From NCBI GenBank assembly GCA_019022495.1, contig JAFEKR010000001.1:5518001-5582000 (forward strand): a DNA stretch of 64,000 nt. The letters are read 5' to 3'. Positions within the stretch are counted from its first letter, which is position 1. The number at the start of each line of letters is the position of its first letter. Shown here piece by piece: positions 23,471 through 34,943 of the stretch. Position numbers and translations under genes: made by a program. Below the pieces are notes generated by a model. That model did not search any database, was not told the origin of the DNA, and saw only the letters and a list, made by a program, of their open reading frames with translations. This DNA is from Epichloe hybrida. Taxonomy: Eukaryota; Ascomycota; Sordariomycetes; Hypocreales; Clavicipitaceae.

Positions 23471-25343
23471 GGTAATATAAGTTCCGGTATGGGTCCCAGC
23501 ACGATTTTCTGGAGAGGGAGGTTGTAGAAGTTGTGGTGGGAGGTTAATGGGTAAAAAGCAGGCCGTGGTCCGAGGCCGCTGCCAGGCGAGTCCAAGCAAA
23601 AAGAAAAGGGGAGCTATGGGATGTGATATCTGCCAGTCCACTTGTGTTCGAGTGTATGATGCAGCATCAGATTGCGTCGACAGGAAAAGAAAAGAGACTC
23701 CTCCTCAGCGCCTCAAATTGGCAAGAAGCAGATGTCGCCGAATGATTGACCTCGCCGGACGATTCACCTCGCATGTAGTCCGTAGGGATCCGTAGTACAT
23801 ACACACGTCGAAATTTCCATCGGCAAATTGGAAAACGTTTCGCCGAAAGGAGCCCACTCCGCCCATCCACCCAGCCATAACCTTTGGTTCTCCGGGAAGG
23901 CGAAGCAACAGTCTTCAGCCACAGCACACAAGAAGAGCGGGTCTGGCGCGTCTTTGCAAGCTTGCGCGACCAGCCACATGGCTGGAGATTTCAAGACGCC
24001 GGGTGGATGGCGTGGATGGCGTGGATGGCCAATCAGCGGGTGGTTGCCCTGTGGTTGCCACTGTTGACGCCAAGATGCGGATCGCCCAGGCACGTTCCGC
24101 TAGCTCCAGGTCTCGCGAAAAGCTCCAAGCCAAGTCGTCGCGCTGTGAGTCGCTGACTGGCTGCTAGCTTGCTTGCTCGTCCCATTGACGACAACGCCAT
24201 GTATGATTCTGACGGAGTATTAGGCGGGTTGCCAGCGCTTTCTTTTTTCCCTCATTCAGATGCGTGGCTGTCATGAGCATGAGCACGAGCACGAGCATGA
24301 ACATGAACATGAACATGAGCATGAGCTTGAAAGATGGCCATCAGTTGCCGTGACAGCATCGCGAATCTCTTGTGACACTCATCAAGCAATGGTGTCTGCT
24401 GCACCTCGGGTGTTCCCTGCGACTCGCCGTGGTGCAATACATGTAAACAATTCGAATTTGACTCTGGCCATTCGTCCATGGTCAAATCAGCCGTGTCTCC
24501 TGCTCCCTTGGAATTGCACAAGACGTACGGAGCACAATGTAAGCCTGTAGCTAAAATTTGAAAGCGCACCCATCGCCCGCGCAACGGTGGGACAAACACG
24601 GGTCTTGCCTGGCGTATCACAGGACAGGAAACGGCCAAAGGGCAAGCAGAAGGAGGGAATATCATTAGTCAGGCCGTCAAGCCTTGTCTCCTTTGGACCT
24701 TTGTCAATTCATTCATCAGCCTGGCAACCGACCCGACGCATGTCCAGCCAGCCCGGTCGTCCCAGTCCCAAGATCCCAGTCCCCCGTCCCCAGTCCAAAC
24801 TCGCGACTTGGACCCGCGACGCACCCGAGCCCAACCAGGTACGTACCTTCTATTCGCGACTGCTCCACCTCACGTCTCTGCCTCCCCTGCTGCTCCGCTC
24901 CTCAAAACACTTCTCGTCTGCCCTCACAACCCGTCTTCTTTACCACAAACACCTTTTGCTGCTGCCCGGGTCGTCCTCTCGTCTTGGGTCCCCTTATAAC
25001 CTCTTTACACGTTACTCACCACAATTTTCATCGTCCGGCAGCTCTTCCTAATACGTTTATCCGCGTTGGGACCACATCTATCCTTCCAAAACATTCCAAT
25101 CGCGCTGTTGTGCCCGACATAATTTGTCTCTGATCCAGAGAGGTAGGGAACCGAATTCCTCTCCCGTTCAAAAACTGTCTCAGTCGGAGCATACTTTACT
25201 ACCTCGCTCTCCGACCTTTTTCAACTCTTCTTCTTCTTCATATCGACGCGTTGAAGACTGACAATTTCTGTTCTTGGGCAGCTCCAGCTCGGCCTCTTGG
25301 CTCATATCATATAAGATCTAGTATACACTAACTAGACTATAAT
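23471..25343. other. Divergent spacer MRPL2/cyclin B
   Basis: 1.87 kb with a hexamer repeat at 24272-24327, a triplicated GGATGGCGT block near 24005-24030, CCCAGTCCC repeats at 24760-24800, and a pyrimidine-rich leader before the cyclin start. A short upstream ORF begins at 24740 (see findings). I see no supportable gene. Confidence 0.55.
24272..24327 (+). repeat. ATGAGC/ACGAGC/ATGAAC hexamer repeat
   Basis: Nine consecutive variant hexamers in the spacer upstream of cyclin B. A frame through it gives only a His-Glu dipeptide repeat, so it is not a convincing gene. Confidence 0.9.
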
Positions 25344-27118
25344 ATGCCTCCTGGTGTAAGTGTCTGCTGAGCGTCTTTTCCCACTCTATTACGTCTTCTC
25401 CCTTCCTTCTCTCTTTTCAAACACGGAGCATCCTCTTTTTTTCGTTTCGCTGCAACGGGCTCAGACCTTGCTGACACGGATATTTGTTTGTCGCGCTTTT
25501 ACAGACCCGTGCTGCACGTCAACGTGTCGAGAACGACGAGAACTCGACGCGTCCCCATACACGCGCAGCCAAGGCCGCTACTCTCAACGTGGACGAACTC
25601 GCCATGCCTGCAAAGGGTGCCCTGCAGCCGAAGAAGTCGGCTGCCAATCTTGGCAATGCCGGCGTTCAAAGGAAGCGTAACGTCCTCGGGGACATGAGCA
25701 ATGTCAACAAATCAGAGGCCAACGAGGGAAAGAAGGTAGCTGGTGCCAAGGTTGGACTCATCTCCAAGGCTCATCCTGTTGGTGTACAGAAGGCCTCTGC
25801 ACGACCTGCTCGTGGTGGCGCTCCTCTTGCTACCAAGGAATCAAACAAGATGCCCGCTAGACGGACTGGCCCTGGCTCTGTTGCCGCGCCCAAGAGAAAG
25901 GTCTCCAACAACGCCAGCAAGGAGCCAGAGTATGTCGTTGTCGAAGAAAGCCAGCCTGCCCGTAAGAAGGCCCACAAGGAGAAGTCGGAAGACGTCGTTC
26001 GTGACGAGAACCGCCGCGTCGTCTCGACAGGCTTGGATGAGAAGCCAGTTGTCGGTGAAGGCAAAACTGACAACGCCGTGCCTATCGAGGGCGTTAATGA
26101 GATTGAAGCCGATGACTGGGATGACCCTCTCATGGTGGCCGAGTACGCTACCGAGATCTTCGAATACTTGCGCGACCTCGAATGCCGCTCCATCCCCAAC
26201 CCCCAATACATGTCACACCAAGATGACCTCGAGTGGAAGACGCGTGGTATTCTCATTGACTGGCTCATTGAAGTCCACACAAGATTCCACCTTCTTCCCG
26301 AGACATTGTTCCTTGCTGTCAACATTATTGATCGTTTCTTGTCGGAGAAGGTTGTTCAGCTTGACCGCCTCCAGCTTGTTGGCATCACTGCCATGTTCAT
26401 TGCCTCCAAGTACGAGGAAGTCCTGTCACCACATGTTGAGAACTTCAAGCGCATTACCGACAATGGCTTCAGTGAGGCTGAGATTCTGAGTGCGGAGCGT
26501 TTCTTGCTCAGCACTCTCAGCTACGACCTGAGCTATCCCAATCCCATGAACTTTCTTCGTCGTGTGTCGAAGGCGGACAACTATGACATCCAGTCTCGCA
26601 CTATTGGCAAGTACTTGATGGAGATTAGCCTTCTCGACCACCGCTTCATGGCTTATCGGCCGAGTCACTGTGCTGCTGCTTCCATGTACCTGGCCCGCAT
26701 GATGTTGGACCGCGGCCCATGGGTAAGTCTCGTCACATCTGCGAGCACAAATTGGATCATGATGACCTTGATACTAACTACAACATTTTCTCCTCCCACA
26801 ATAGGACGAGATTCTGGCATACTACGCTGGATATGACAAGCAAGAGGTTCAGCCTGTTGTCGACTTGATGATTGACTACCTCGCTCGTCCCGTCGTCCAC
26901 GAGGCCTTCTTCAAGAAGTACGCTAGTAAAAAGTTTTTGAAAGGTAAAGACACATGATACTGGTTGCTTGAAATTGAAACCCAGAAAAAAAGGAACAAGT
27001 TTAGGACTAACTCGTGATCGCTTCGCAGCTTCCATTCTTGCTCGATCATGGGCCAAGAAGAACGCTGCCCTTTTCAGCATCACAGACACGGAGCTGTCTC
27101 TAGATCAAATATCATGAG
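25344..27118 (+). CDS. G2/mitotic B-type cyclin, four exons
   Basis: Activates Cdc2/Cdk1 at the G2/M transition. Exons 25344-25355 (12 nt, MPPG), 25505-26722, 26805-26943 and 27030-27118 give 485 aa. Introns have good GTAAGT-type donors, and the last is GTAAAG...GCAG. The N-terminal 190 residues are Lys/Ala-rich and disordered. They contain a perfect destruction-box pattern RNVLGDMSN (residues 62-70) preceded by a basic RKR. The cyclin N-box runs from TRGILIDWLIEVHTRFHLL, with LFLAVNIIDRFLS and FIASKYEEVLSPHV. The C-box contains PMNFLRRVSKAD and SHCAAASMYLAR. It is the NimE/Cdc13 type of filamentous fungi. The tiny first exon is conserved in spirit with other ascomycete B cyclins but rests on ATG plus donor only. 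Confidence 0.92.
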
Positions 27119-28188
27119 AGTGATACCAAACTCGAAACGCGTCAACATACATCTGTCTTTTCGATTGCACATCTTTTTTATTAGATATGAGCTTTACAAA
27201 GTCAGGATACCACCACACACGGGGCTGGATTACGCTCACGACATAACTTCTTTTTGACGACTCTAATACACATCACCGCCACCGCCACCGCCACCACTTT
27301 GTCTGAGAGAGAAGCTTGATGACTCAGACATGGACCATGTTGTCGTCTTATCTTGATGACGAGGAGGCTGGCCCGCAAACGTACCGGCGCGTCCATTTTT
27401 GTTTTTAGCAAGTATTTCAGCATGCAATTTTGTTCAGCTGTTTGTGTGTTTTTACATGGCGCTTGGAGTCACTGGCGAACTTGGCAAGGATTGTTTGGAT
27501 TGACAGGTTGGAGATGGCTGCAGCGGCCGGCTTGGTTGGGCGCGATGCACTGGGAGAGGCGTACTGCGGTACTGCGAAACAAGGCCTCTGACTTCTAGTT
27601 GAGTGGGAAGCCGTGCTTGTCACACGAGGCGGCGAGGCTGTGATGGAGCTTGTACATATATCTTGTTCGGTTTACAGGCAGGGATCGGGAACAGGAATGA
27701 GAATTGCATCGCATGAATGACAGACAATAACGAGTCATGGTGACACTAGGGATGAACAGCGGTGGGAGGGCACCAGAAGTGACATCAGACGAACGGCATG
27801 ATGAAGCTTGCCGGCTCGCTGACTGTTGTCATCTCATTGTGGTCTAGCCGACATCGAACAGGTTGACCCACTCTTGTCGAGCACCCGGGGACCCAAGTCG
27901 TATGGAAAGACTAGCCAATCATGTTCTTCCAATCGTCTCTCCAACAAACCACCACCAAGTCTGTCTACTCCTCCTCACTTGCACCAACGGCCGCCATATC
28001 AGGTTCCAACGCCCCTCTTAATTGTTTTTTTTTTTCTTTTTTTTTCAAATTCGCCATTGTAGACTTCTTGTTACCCAAGGGAACCTGTCATCACGATCGA
28101 GCCAGCCAGCAAACAACAGAACCTACCATCCCTCCCTCAATTTTATCTTGCAGATACCAGGTGCTCGCACTCACCCCCGAGCCACTCA

Positions 28189-28219
<31 letters not shown>

Positions 28220-28336
28220 CGCAATAGAGTCTCAAAACTCCTGTGCCATTTAGTCAAGTAAAGATAGAAGACCTCCACGCCTCATTCTTGCCATAGCGGA
28301 TCCGAAACCAAGTCCGATCAAAGTCCACTCCAGACC
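27119..28336 (+). other. Spacer cyclin B to TEX1
   Basis: 1.2 kb between same-strand genes. It contains CACCGCCACCG repeats at 27273-27296, poly-T runs near 28025-28045, and a CAGGCT repeat at 28190-28220 in the probable TEX1 leader. I see no supportable gene. Confidence 0.55.
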
Positions 28337-29808
28337 ATGGCTCCTGTCCTACGCGCCAGGCAGAGCCTTTCGAAGGATCGATTCTCGTCGTACTTTAGCA
28401 GTCTGCGAAGCCAGCCGTATAACGATCCTAATTCTACGAGGGGAGGGTCGCATTCGTGGGTTCTCTCATCCTCATGGATTGCGCTTTTATGGACGAGGGA
28501 CTGACTTGGGTAGGTTGAGGGCTATTGCGTGGAATCCGTTGGGGAATTTGGTTGCGACGGGGTCCATGGATAAGACGTTGAGAGTTTGTGAGTTTCTAAT
28601 CTTCACATGAAACGCGGAAAACGCATTTGTAACCATTCTCATAGGGAACCCCGAGAAACCACACGTCAAGTTCTCGACAGAACTAAAAGGTCACACCGCA
28701 TCCGTCGAGAAGGTCGCCTTTAATCCCACCAAGGACGCGGAGCTGTGCAGCGTGAGTACGGATGGGGTTGTCAAGTTCTGGGACGTGAGGACCAAGGCTT
28801 GCTTCAATGAGGTGAGGGGGCTGGGTGACGCGTTGAGCTTGGCTTGGGCGCCGGATGGGGAGACATTGATTGTGGGAAACAAGGTGTGTTTTTGATGCCA
28901 GGCTTCCGTGTGCCCCTTTTCTTGCTGCTCTTCATCATCAAAGGTACTGACAATGAAACTCTGCATAGTCCGACACCATCTTTGTTCTGTCCCCCAGGCA
29001 ATCTACGCCCCTTGCCACGCACCAGCAGGATATGCAGACCAACCAAATTGCCTTTTGCTACAGCGGCACCAAAATCTTCGTCACGACCTCGGAAGGTCGC
29101 ATTCGCATCTTGTCGTATCCGGACTTCCAGCCCGTTTTGAACATGCGTGGTGGGGACGAGGAGCGTGAGTTCATGCTCAATGGGCATACCTCGTCGTGCC
29201 TGACGGCAGAGGTGCAGCCCACGGCGAGGTATCTTGCTACGGGGGGGTCTGATTCCATTATTGCGCTGTGGGATACGACGGACTGGATTTGTCAGAGGAC
29301 GTTGACGAAGATGACGGGGGCGGTGAGGAGTATCAGTATGTTTTTCTACTTGTTCTTCTTCTTCTTCTTCCTCTTCTTCCTCCTCACCTTCCTATTCCCC
29401 GTTTCCCTTGTTGTTTCATTTTTATTTTTGATACTTGCCATGTGTCACAGCACCTATCGTGTCTTCACCATGTATAGCATGACATGACTAACTAAGTAGG
29501 CTTCACTTTCGACGGGAGTTATATCGTCGGAGGCAGCGACGAAGGTAATCCCTCCCTTTTCTTATGCCTCACTCCCCTTTAAACCAATGTTCTCACAGGC
29601 TCCTTATACTGACAGTTCCTACTTTCTTTTCAAAAAATCCACAGGAAACGGCCTCGAAGTATCTCACGTTGAAACAGGTGAACATGTCCACACGTTCAAA
29701 ACGGCAGGTTCGTGCCCCGTAATGGCGTGGGCCCCGACGCGGTACTGCTTGGCGTACAGTGATCTGGGGATATTACGAATCGTGGGGATAGACATTGATA
29801 GGAAGTAG
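28337..29808 (+). CDS. TEX1: THO complex subunit 3/Tex1, WD40 protein, six exons
   Basis: WD40 subunit of THO/TREX, which links transcription to mRNA export. Exons 28337-28455, 28514-28587, 28645-28883, 28969-29335, 29500-29544 and 29645-29808 give 335 aa, a normal size. Intron phases all agree. The start MAPVLRARQSLSKDRFSSYF resembles fungal Tex1. WD blades are recognisable: LRAIAWNPLGNLVATGSMDKTLRVW, GHTASVEKVAFNP with DGVVKFWDVR, LSLAWAPDGETLIVG, CLTAEVQPTARYLATGGSDSIIALWD, and SFTFDGSYIVGGSDEG. Six exons in 1.5 kb is intron-dense for this window. The first intron (GTGGGT...GTAG, 58 nt) has the weakest donor but is required to keep frame. Confidence 0.88.
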
Positions 29809-30781
29809 TTTGGTGGGCAGGGGGATGATGGACCTTTGATCATGACCTTTCACGGCTGGGTTTCTGTGCGAGCATATCGGATTGCACGGAGGAAACTTTT
29901 GCTCTGGATATCGTCTTGCACGCCAGTTTCACGGGGCTGATTCCGACGTTCAGGGCTGACAGTTTTGACAGTTTTGACAGTTTCCATGGCATCTGACATG
30001 GACCTCAAGGTTCAACTTGCCACTCGAAATGATGGGATGCCAAAGACGTGTGTACCCGTCAGCGCGGGTGAACTCTATACCTTATCGAGACCAACCAGGG
30101 AGCAGGGAGGCAGTGTATACATGTAGAATGTTGCCATGCCTACTCCGTAATCCGCACACTACGACGGGTTTTCTTCGGAGTACTGATGTCGTCTCGTGGC
30201 TTTTTTTTTTTCCTACTTTGGCTGACACTCATTGGAAGCCTCTGTAGCAAATGCAGGGGGTTTGTCTTTGGCTTGTCTCAGGTTGTCTCGCCTTCTGCAG
30301 CAAAACTGAATGAAGTGATGTTTCAAGGGCGGCTCGTTGGGGATGCTTGCTGGCCACAGAGCCTCCTCAGCCCGCCCTCGTCCGCAGTTTGTTACCTCTT
30401 CCCATCGTGCCATCGAGCGCCATCGTGCTATCGTGCCATCGTCCCGTCGTCCCATCGTCCCACCGTCCCACCATCGTCGAAGGTGCGGGCTTCGAGCGGG
30501 CTCCGCTTTTGCAAGTTGGATGGGCGTTTGTGACGACAAATTGACCTCCGTCCATCAAACCTGCTGGCCTCTTGCATCCTTTGCGAACTCGCCGACTCCA
30601 AGTCCGTCGAACCATCTGTGTTGATGATCCTTCCTAACCTCCTTGCCGCAACCCCACGCCCGGCAACCAATTGCCTGAGAGTCTGCCTGAGAGTCTGCCT
30701 GAGAGTCTGCCTGAAAGTCTGCCCCCCTTCGTGCCAGGAGCGCAACGGTAATTCAAAGTCCGTGCGACATCGCGCTCCATC
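29809..30781 (+). other. Spacer TEX1 to Zn2Cys6 factor
   Basis: 973 bases. It includes degenerate CATCGTGC/CCATCGTCC repeats at 30405-30480 and a GAGAGTCTGCCT repeat (four copies, about 30677-30723) immediately upstream of the regulator, probably in its 5' leader. I see no supportable gene. Confidence 0.55.
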
Positions 30782-33700
30782 ATGGCCGGCTCATCAGACG
30801 ACAATGGCTCATCGAGTAATGACAACCATACCCAACACGAAAGTCCCACGGCGGCCGAAAACAATGTTACCATGCGAGACCGAGACCACGTTCCTGACAA
30901 TTCAAGCGTCCCAAAACCGAAGCGACTAGCATGCATCATTTGCAGGAAGCGCAAGCTCAAATGCGATGGTGTCCGTCCGAGTTGCAGTACATGCTCACGC
31001 CTGGGCCATTCCTGCGCCTACGATGAGCAACGGAGGAAGAGTGGTCCAAAGAGGGGATATGTCAAGGCTCTTGAAGAGCGACTAAGTGAGTGCGAATCTC
31101 TGCGAGTGTATGGGCAGCCCTCTTTTTGTTGCGCTTTTCTGCCGACACACAAAACCTCAAAAGCAGCTGGCAAAGCATAAAGACGGCTGCTGGTCTGGTT
31201 GATTCTTGCTTGGCTGACCTGATACCTCTCCCCGCCGTAGAGCAGGTCGAGACTTTGTTAAAAACGCAAGATCCCGTGCCGCCAACTCCGAGCTCGACAG
31301 CGAAATCACTGAACCTGCCCATGTCCGGCGTACACAACGTCGCACCGGCTTCACAGAGCATTGGTGTTGCCAACCCAGCTATGGGGATGGGAGGAGATGG
31401 CGATGTGGACCGGTGGCAGCATTACAGTGGCGAATCTCCCCAAGGTGGCGGCACCGTGGACGATTTCAATTTCAATTCTACCATGGGAATGTCAATCAAC
31501 GACGTTGGCGAAGGAAACTTCACCTGGGAGATGATCGGTTTGGGGCTCGAAGAACCCCTGCCGCCTCAAGAAACAATCGACGAGCTCCATCAAGTCTACT
31601 TTGAAAAGGTTCATCCGTCAATGCCCATGATTCACAGGTACCGCTACCTTGCTGCCATGAACTTGTAAGTCTTGTGTGTGTAATCATGGTGAATGATTGG
31701 TCCACACCAAAAAAAAAAAAAAAGGAGAGTCGGGAGACTTTTGACTGACAAGACATTCAAACAGGGCCCCAAATAAGCGCCCACCAGTGTGCCTGCGATA
31801 TGCCATGTGGACCTTGGCATGTTCTATAACCGACAAGTATGCTGATTTGAAGGACTTATTCTACCAGAGGGCTCGCAGATATGTCGAGGCCGATTACGTC
31901 AAGGGCTATGGCGAACACATGATTTCCGTGGCGCATTGCCAAACGCACACCCTGCTGGCCGCCTATGAGATGAAGATGATGTACTTTTCGCGAGCATGGA
32001 TCAACACGGGCTCAGCTGTCCGTCTGGCTCAAATGTGTGTAGAGCTCGGCCGGGTCTTTGTTTGTATCATGATCATCATAATATACCAGACTGACTTTCT
32101 CCCTCTAGGATTGGACTGCACCGAATGGATGGCACTGGGTTGGACGTGAAACAGTGCGTCCCACCTCCCAAGGACTGGACCGAACGCGAAGAACGCCGTC
32201 GAACATTTTGGATGGCTTTTTGCGAGGATCGTTATGCAAGCATTGGAACTGGATGGCCCATGACGATTGACGAGAGGGATATCATGACCAGGCTGCCCTC
32301 GTCAGAGGAGGCGTATGACATGAGCCGTCCTGAGCAGACGCAAACGATTGCGGAATGTACTGCCCCGTCCGGCGCCGCCAAGTTGTCCTCCTTTGGTGGT
32401 GTCGTGTTGATGGCTTGTCTGTTCGGCCGCAATCTGATCCATCTTCATCGTCCCGAAGATGACGATCTTGACCATGACCTGAATGGCCCCTTCTGGAAGC
32501 GACACAGGCAAATGAACGGCATTTTGCTGAACACATCTCTTGGTCTCCCGGCCCATCTCAAACTTCCCTCGGGGCTGTCGAATCCCAACGTCATCTTCAC
32601 CAACATGAGCATCCACACAATAACCATTTGCTTGCACCAGGTCGCCATTTTCAAGGCCGATAAGAACAAATTAGCCTCGTCGATCAGCTCAGAAAGCAAA
32701 GTTCGTTGCATCACGGCTGCAAACGAGATTGCAAGCATCATGAGAACAATTATTCACATGGACATAGCAGTGGTAAGGGGGTTTTTTTTTTTCCCCCTTT
32801 TTTTTTCTTCATGAAATCAAATTGTCGAGGCTATAGTGTTTATTTACTGAACTCTTATCCAGATGCACCCCTTCATCTCGTTTTGTCTCTACGTTGCGGC
32901 TCGAGTTTTTATTCAGTTTCTCAAAAGTCGCCCTGATGATGCTCAAACTGCAGACTCGTTACGATTTCTCCTGTCGGCAATGGATGCTCTGAAACGAAGG
33001 AACCCCTTGACGGAGTCGTTTCTGGCGCAACTTGACGTCGATTTTGAAGCATTGGCTGTCCGCATCCCCAAGCTGAGAAGCGCGTTCTCTCGACAAGGTG
33101 ACAGCGTACGTGTAGATCCCGCCCAAAATGACCCTAATGATGCTGACTCATTATCAACTTGCCGTAATGCTAAAAAATAAAGAAAACAGCCCCGATTTGG
33201 AAGCAAGACCGGACATGCAGGTCCGCTATGCAGCGATCGTGAAGGCATCCAAGGGATTCTAGCGTACAGAGAGTGCGACTTCATGCAGGCCGCAGCCGAA
33301 GACGGAAACCCAGCCAATGGTCCAGATCTGGTTGAAGGCCATGGAGACACTGCGGCAGGAAGAGCATCCGTGTCAAGCAGCGGTGGCTTCGGAGGGCAGC
33401 CATGGCTGTCAGCGGACCAGGGCTCGATACCGGGTTTGACACCTACCGCAGGGACCATGTTCGAGAAGAAGGGTTCGACAGGAGGCCGTGTTCCAGGCTT
33501 CGGCGAGGTCAATGGTGAAGGTCGCGACAGGCAAGGATCATCAGAAGCTGGTCAGTCCAACGGCCCGACACCAAACTCCAGCGGCGCCGGCTCGGACGCC
33601 AAGGCCCGTCGAGCCCCAGGTATGGGCGGCACACGACCGGACGCTGCCTTCCACCCCAGTCCAATGTCTCCTCATGAAAATATATTGAACCCCAACCGGC

Positions 33701-33966
33701 CAATGGATGCCGGCAATGGCAATCACCAGGGCTTTTATCCTGGGCCATCTGCATATGCCATGGGCCATGGTATGGTTGGCCAACAGAATAGAGGATTCCC
33801 CATGCCGTCAAACGGGTGGACGCACGCGAGCAGCCAAAACCAAGGCCCCCCCAACATGACTCCTGTCGGCGAGGGCGTTCTTCGAGCGCTCATGAAAATG
33901 GGGCCGATGGATGCCATGGATCTCTCGACTTGGGATCCGGGGCAGGACAGTATAATGAGGGGCTGA
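30782..33966 (+). CDS. Zn2Cys6 transcription factor with fungal-specific TF domain, six exons
   Basis: Predicted nuclear DNA-binding regulator. Exons 30782-31085, 31241-31664, 31765-32034, 32109-32772, 32863-33105 and 33190-33966 give 893 aa, all phase-consistent. The binuclear cluster is CX2CX6CX6CX2CX6C (Cys 51, 54, 61, 68, 71, 78), followed by a basic linker SGPKRGYVKALEERL and a heptad-like dimerisation segment. The middle homology region contains YFEKVHPSMPMIHRYRY, RLAQMIGLHRM, EERRRTFWMAFCEDR, TIDERDI and NLIHLHRP (PF04082 type). The C-terminal ~250 residues are Gly/Pro/Asn/Met-rich and may be activating. Targets are unknown. The last exon junction (33189/33190) is inferred from frame only. 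No linked metabolic cluster suggests a role. Confidence 0.85.
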
Positions 33967-34943
33967 AGAAGAAGCAGATCCGGGCAGCTGGCGTGACAGG
34001 AGACGGGGAGATTCAGACGTAGGCGAAGCAAAAAGGTGGCGAGGCACTTGTAACTATTTTGGGAGGAGGGGGGCTTTCAAGGAGCTCATGTCGTGGGTTT
34101 TTTCCTCCCTTGTTTCCCCTCTTTTCTCGGGAATGACAGGGCACAGGCGTTCTGGAACGACACGGGGGACAAAGCGATTCGGGCGCGCCTTTTTTTTTTC
34201 TCTGTCTGGGAGCACCGGTGTTTGTTTTGGTTGTGCATTGCGATGGCCGCCTCCCCCCCCCCCCTTTCTCTCTTCAGAGGAGCTGTGCCATATTCCACTA
34301 TCGCGACAGGTTTACGGATCATGCAGGCATTTTCTGCATCTGTATCAGATCTGCTGCAATCCAATCTTATACCCACCCGTCCATGCATCAAACGTGTTGT
34401 GCATAACTCCGATTTGATCCACCATCTCTTCGTCCAGCCATGACTGCTCCGTACACAATTCCTTCCACTTACCCCTTGAACGTGAAAACCCTCAAAAGAT
34501 AAAGAGTCGCGCCTCCCTCTTGCCGCCGCGAATCTACGAACCCTCTGCAAGCCCACATGGCCAGCCTCGCGCTCGCATCCGACGAGGGGACCCTTCTTTC
34601 ACTGCGTCGAGCTCGAGTCTCGTACATTTTCACTTTGTGCCGTTCGCGGACGGACCCTGTCCCGGGCACGAGATGGATGCGCTGCTTGGATGCGCTGGAG
34701 GGCAATTCTCCATGTGACGACGACTAGTTCTGCTTCATTGACTGACCACTTTCATCTTACACATGTGAGGGGGGGGGGCTCATCCAGAAAATGAAAAGTG
34801 TCTGCTTTCGACGCCCGGATAGAGTCTTCAACGCAGCCAAAAGCATGACGGAAAAAAGGGGGGAAAAACCCCCCATTTACTGCCTTGTTGAACATTACAT
34901 CATGGTACATAATCTACAACCAAGAGTCAAGTCAAACACTAAA
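33967..34943. other. Convergent 3' spacer TF/MFS transporter
   Basis: 977 bases between converging genes. It contains T-rich and C-rich runs (34190-34200, 34252-34264), a G9 run near 34771 and a G/A-run near 34857-34872. I see no supportable gene. Confidence 0.55.

Noticed and set aside
23471..23641. 57-residue N-terminal extension of ribosomal L2
   Set aside because: Not presequence-like; [14 protein letters not shown] at 23470 is a better mitochondrial start.
32773..32862. T-rich stretch in the Zn2Cys6 gene as a possible frameshift
   Set aside because: It is a normal 90-nt intron (GTAAGG...CCAG) and the frame continues with MHPFISF.
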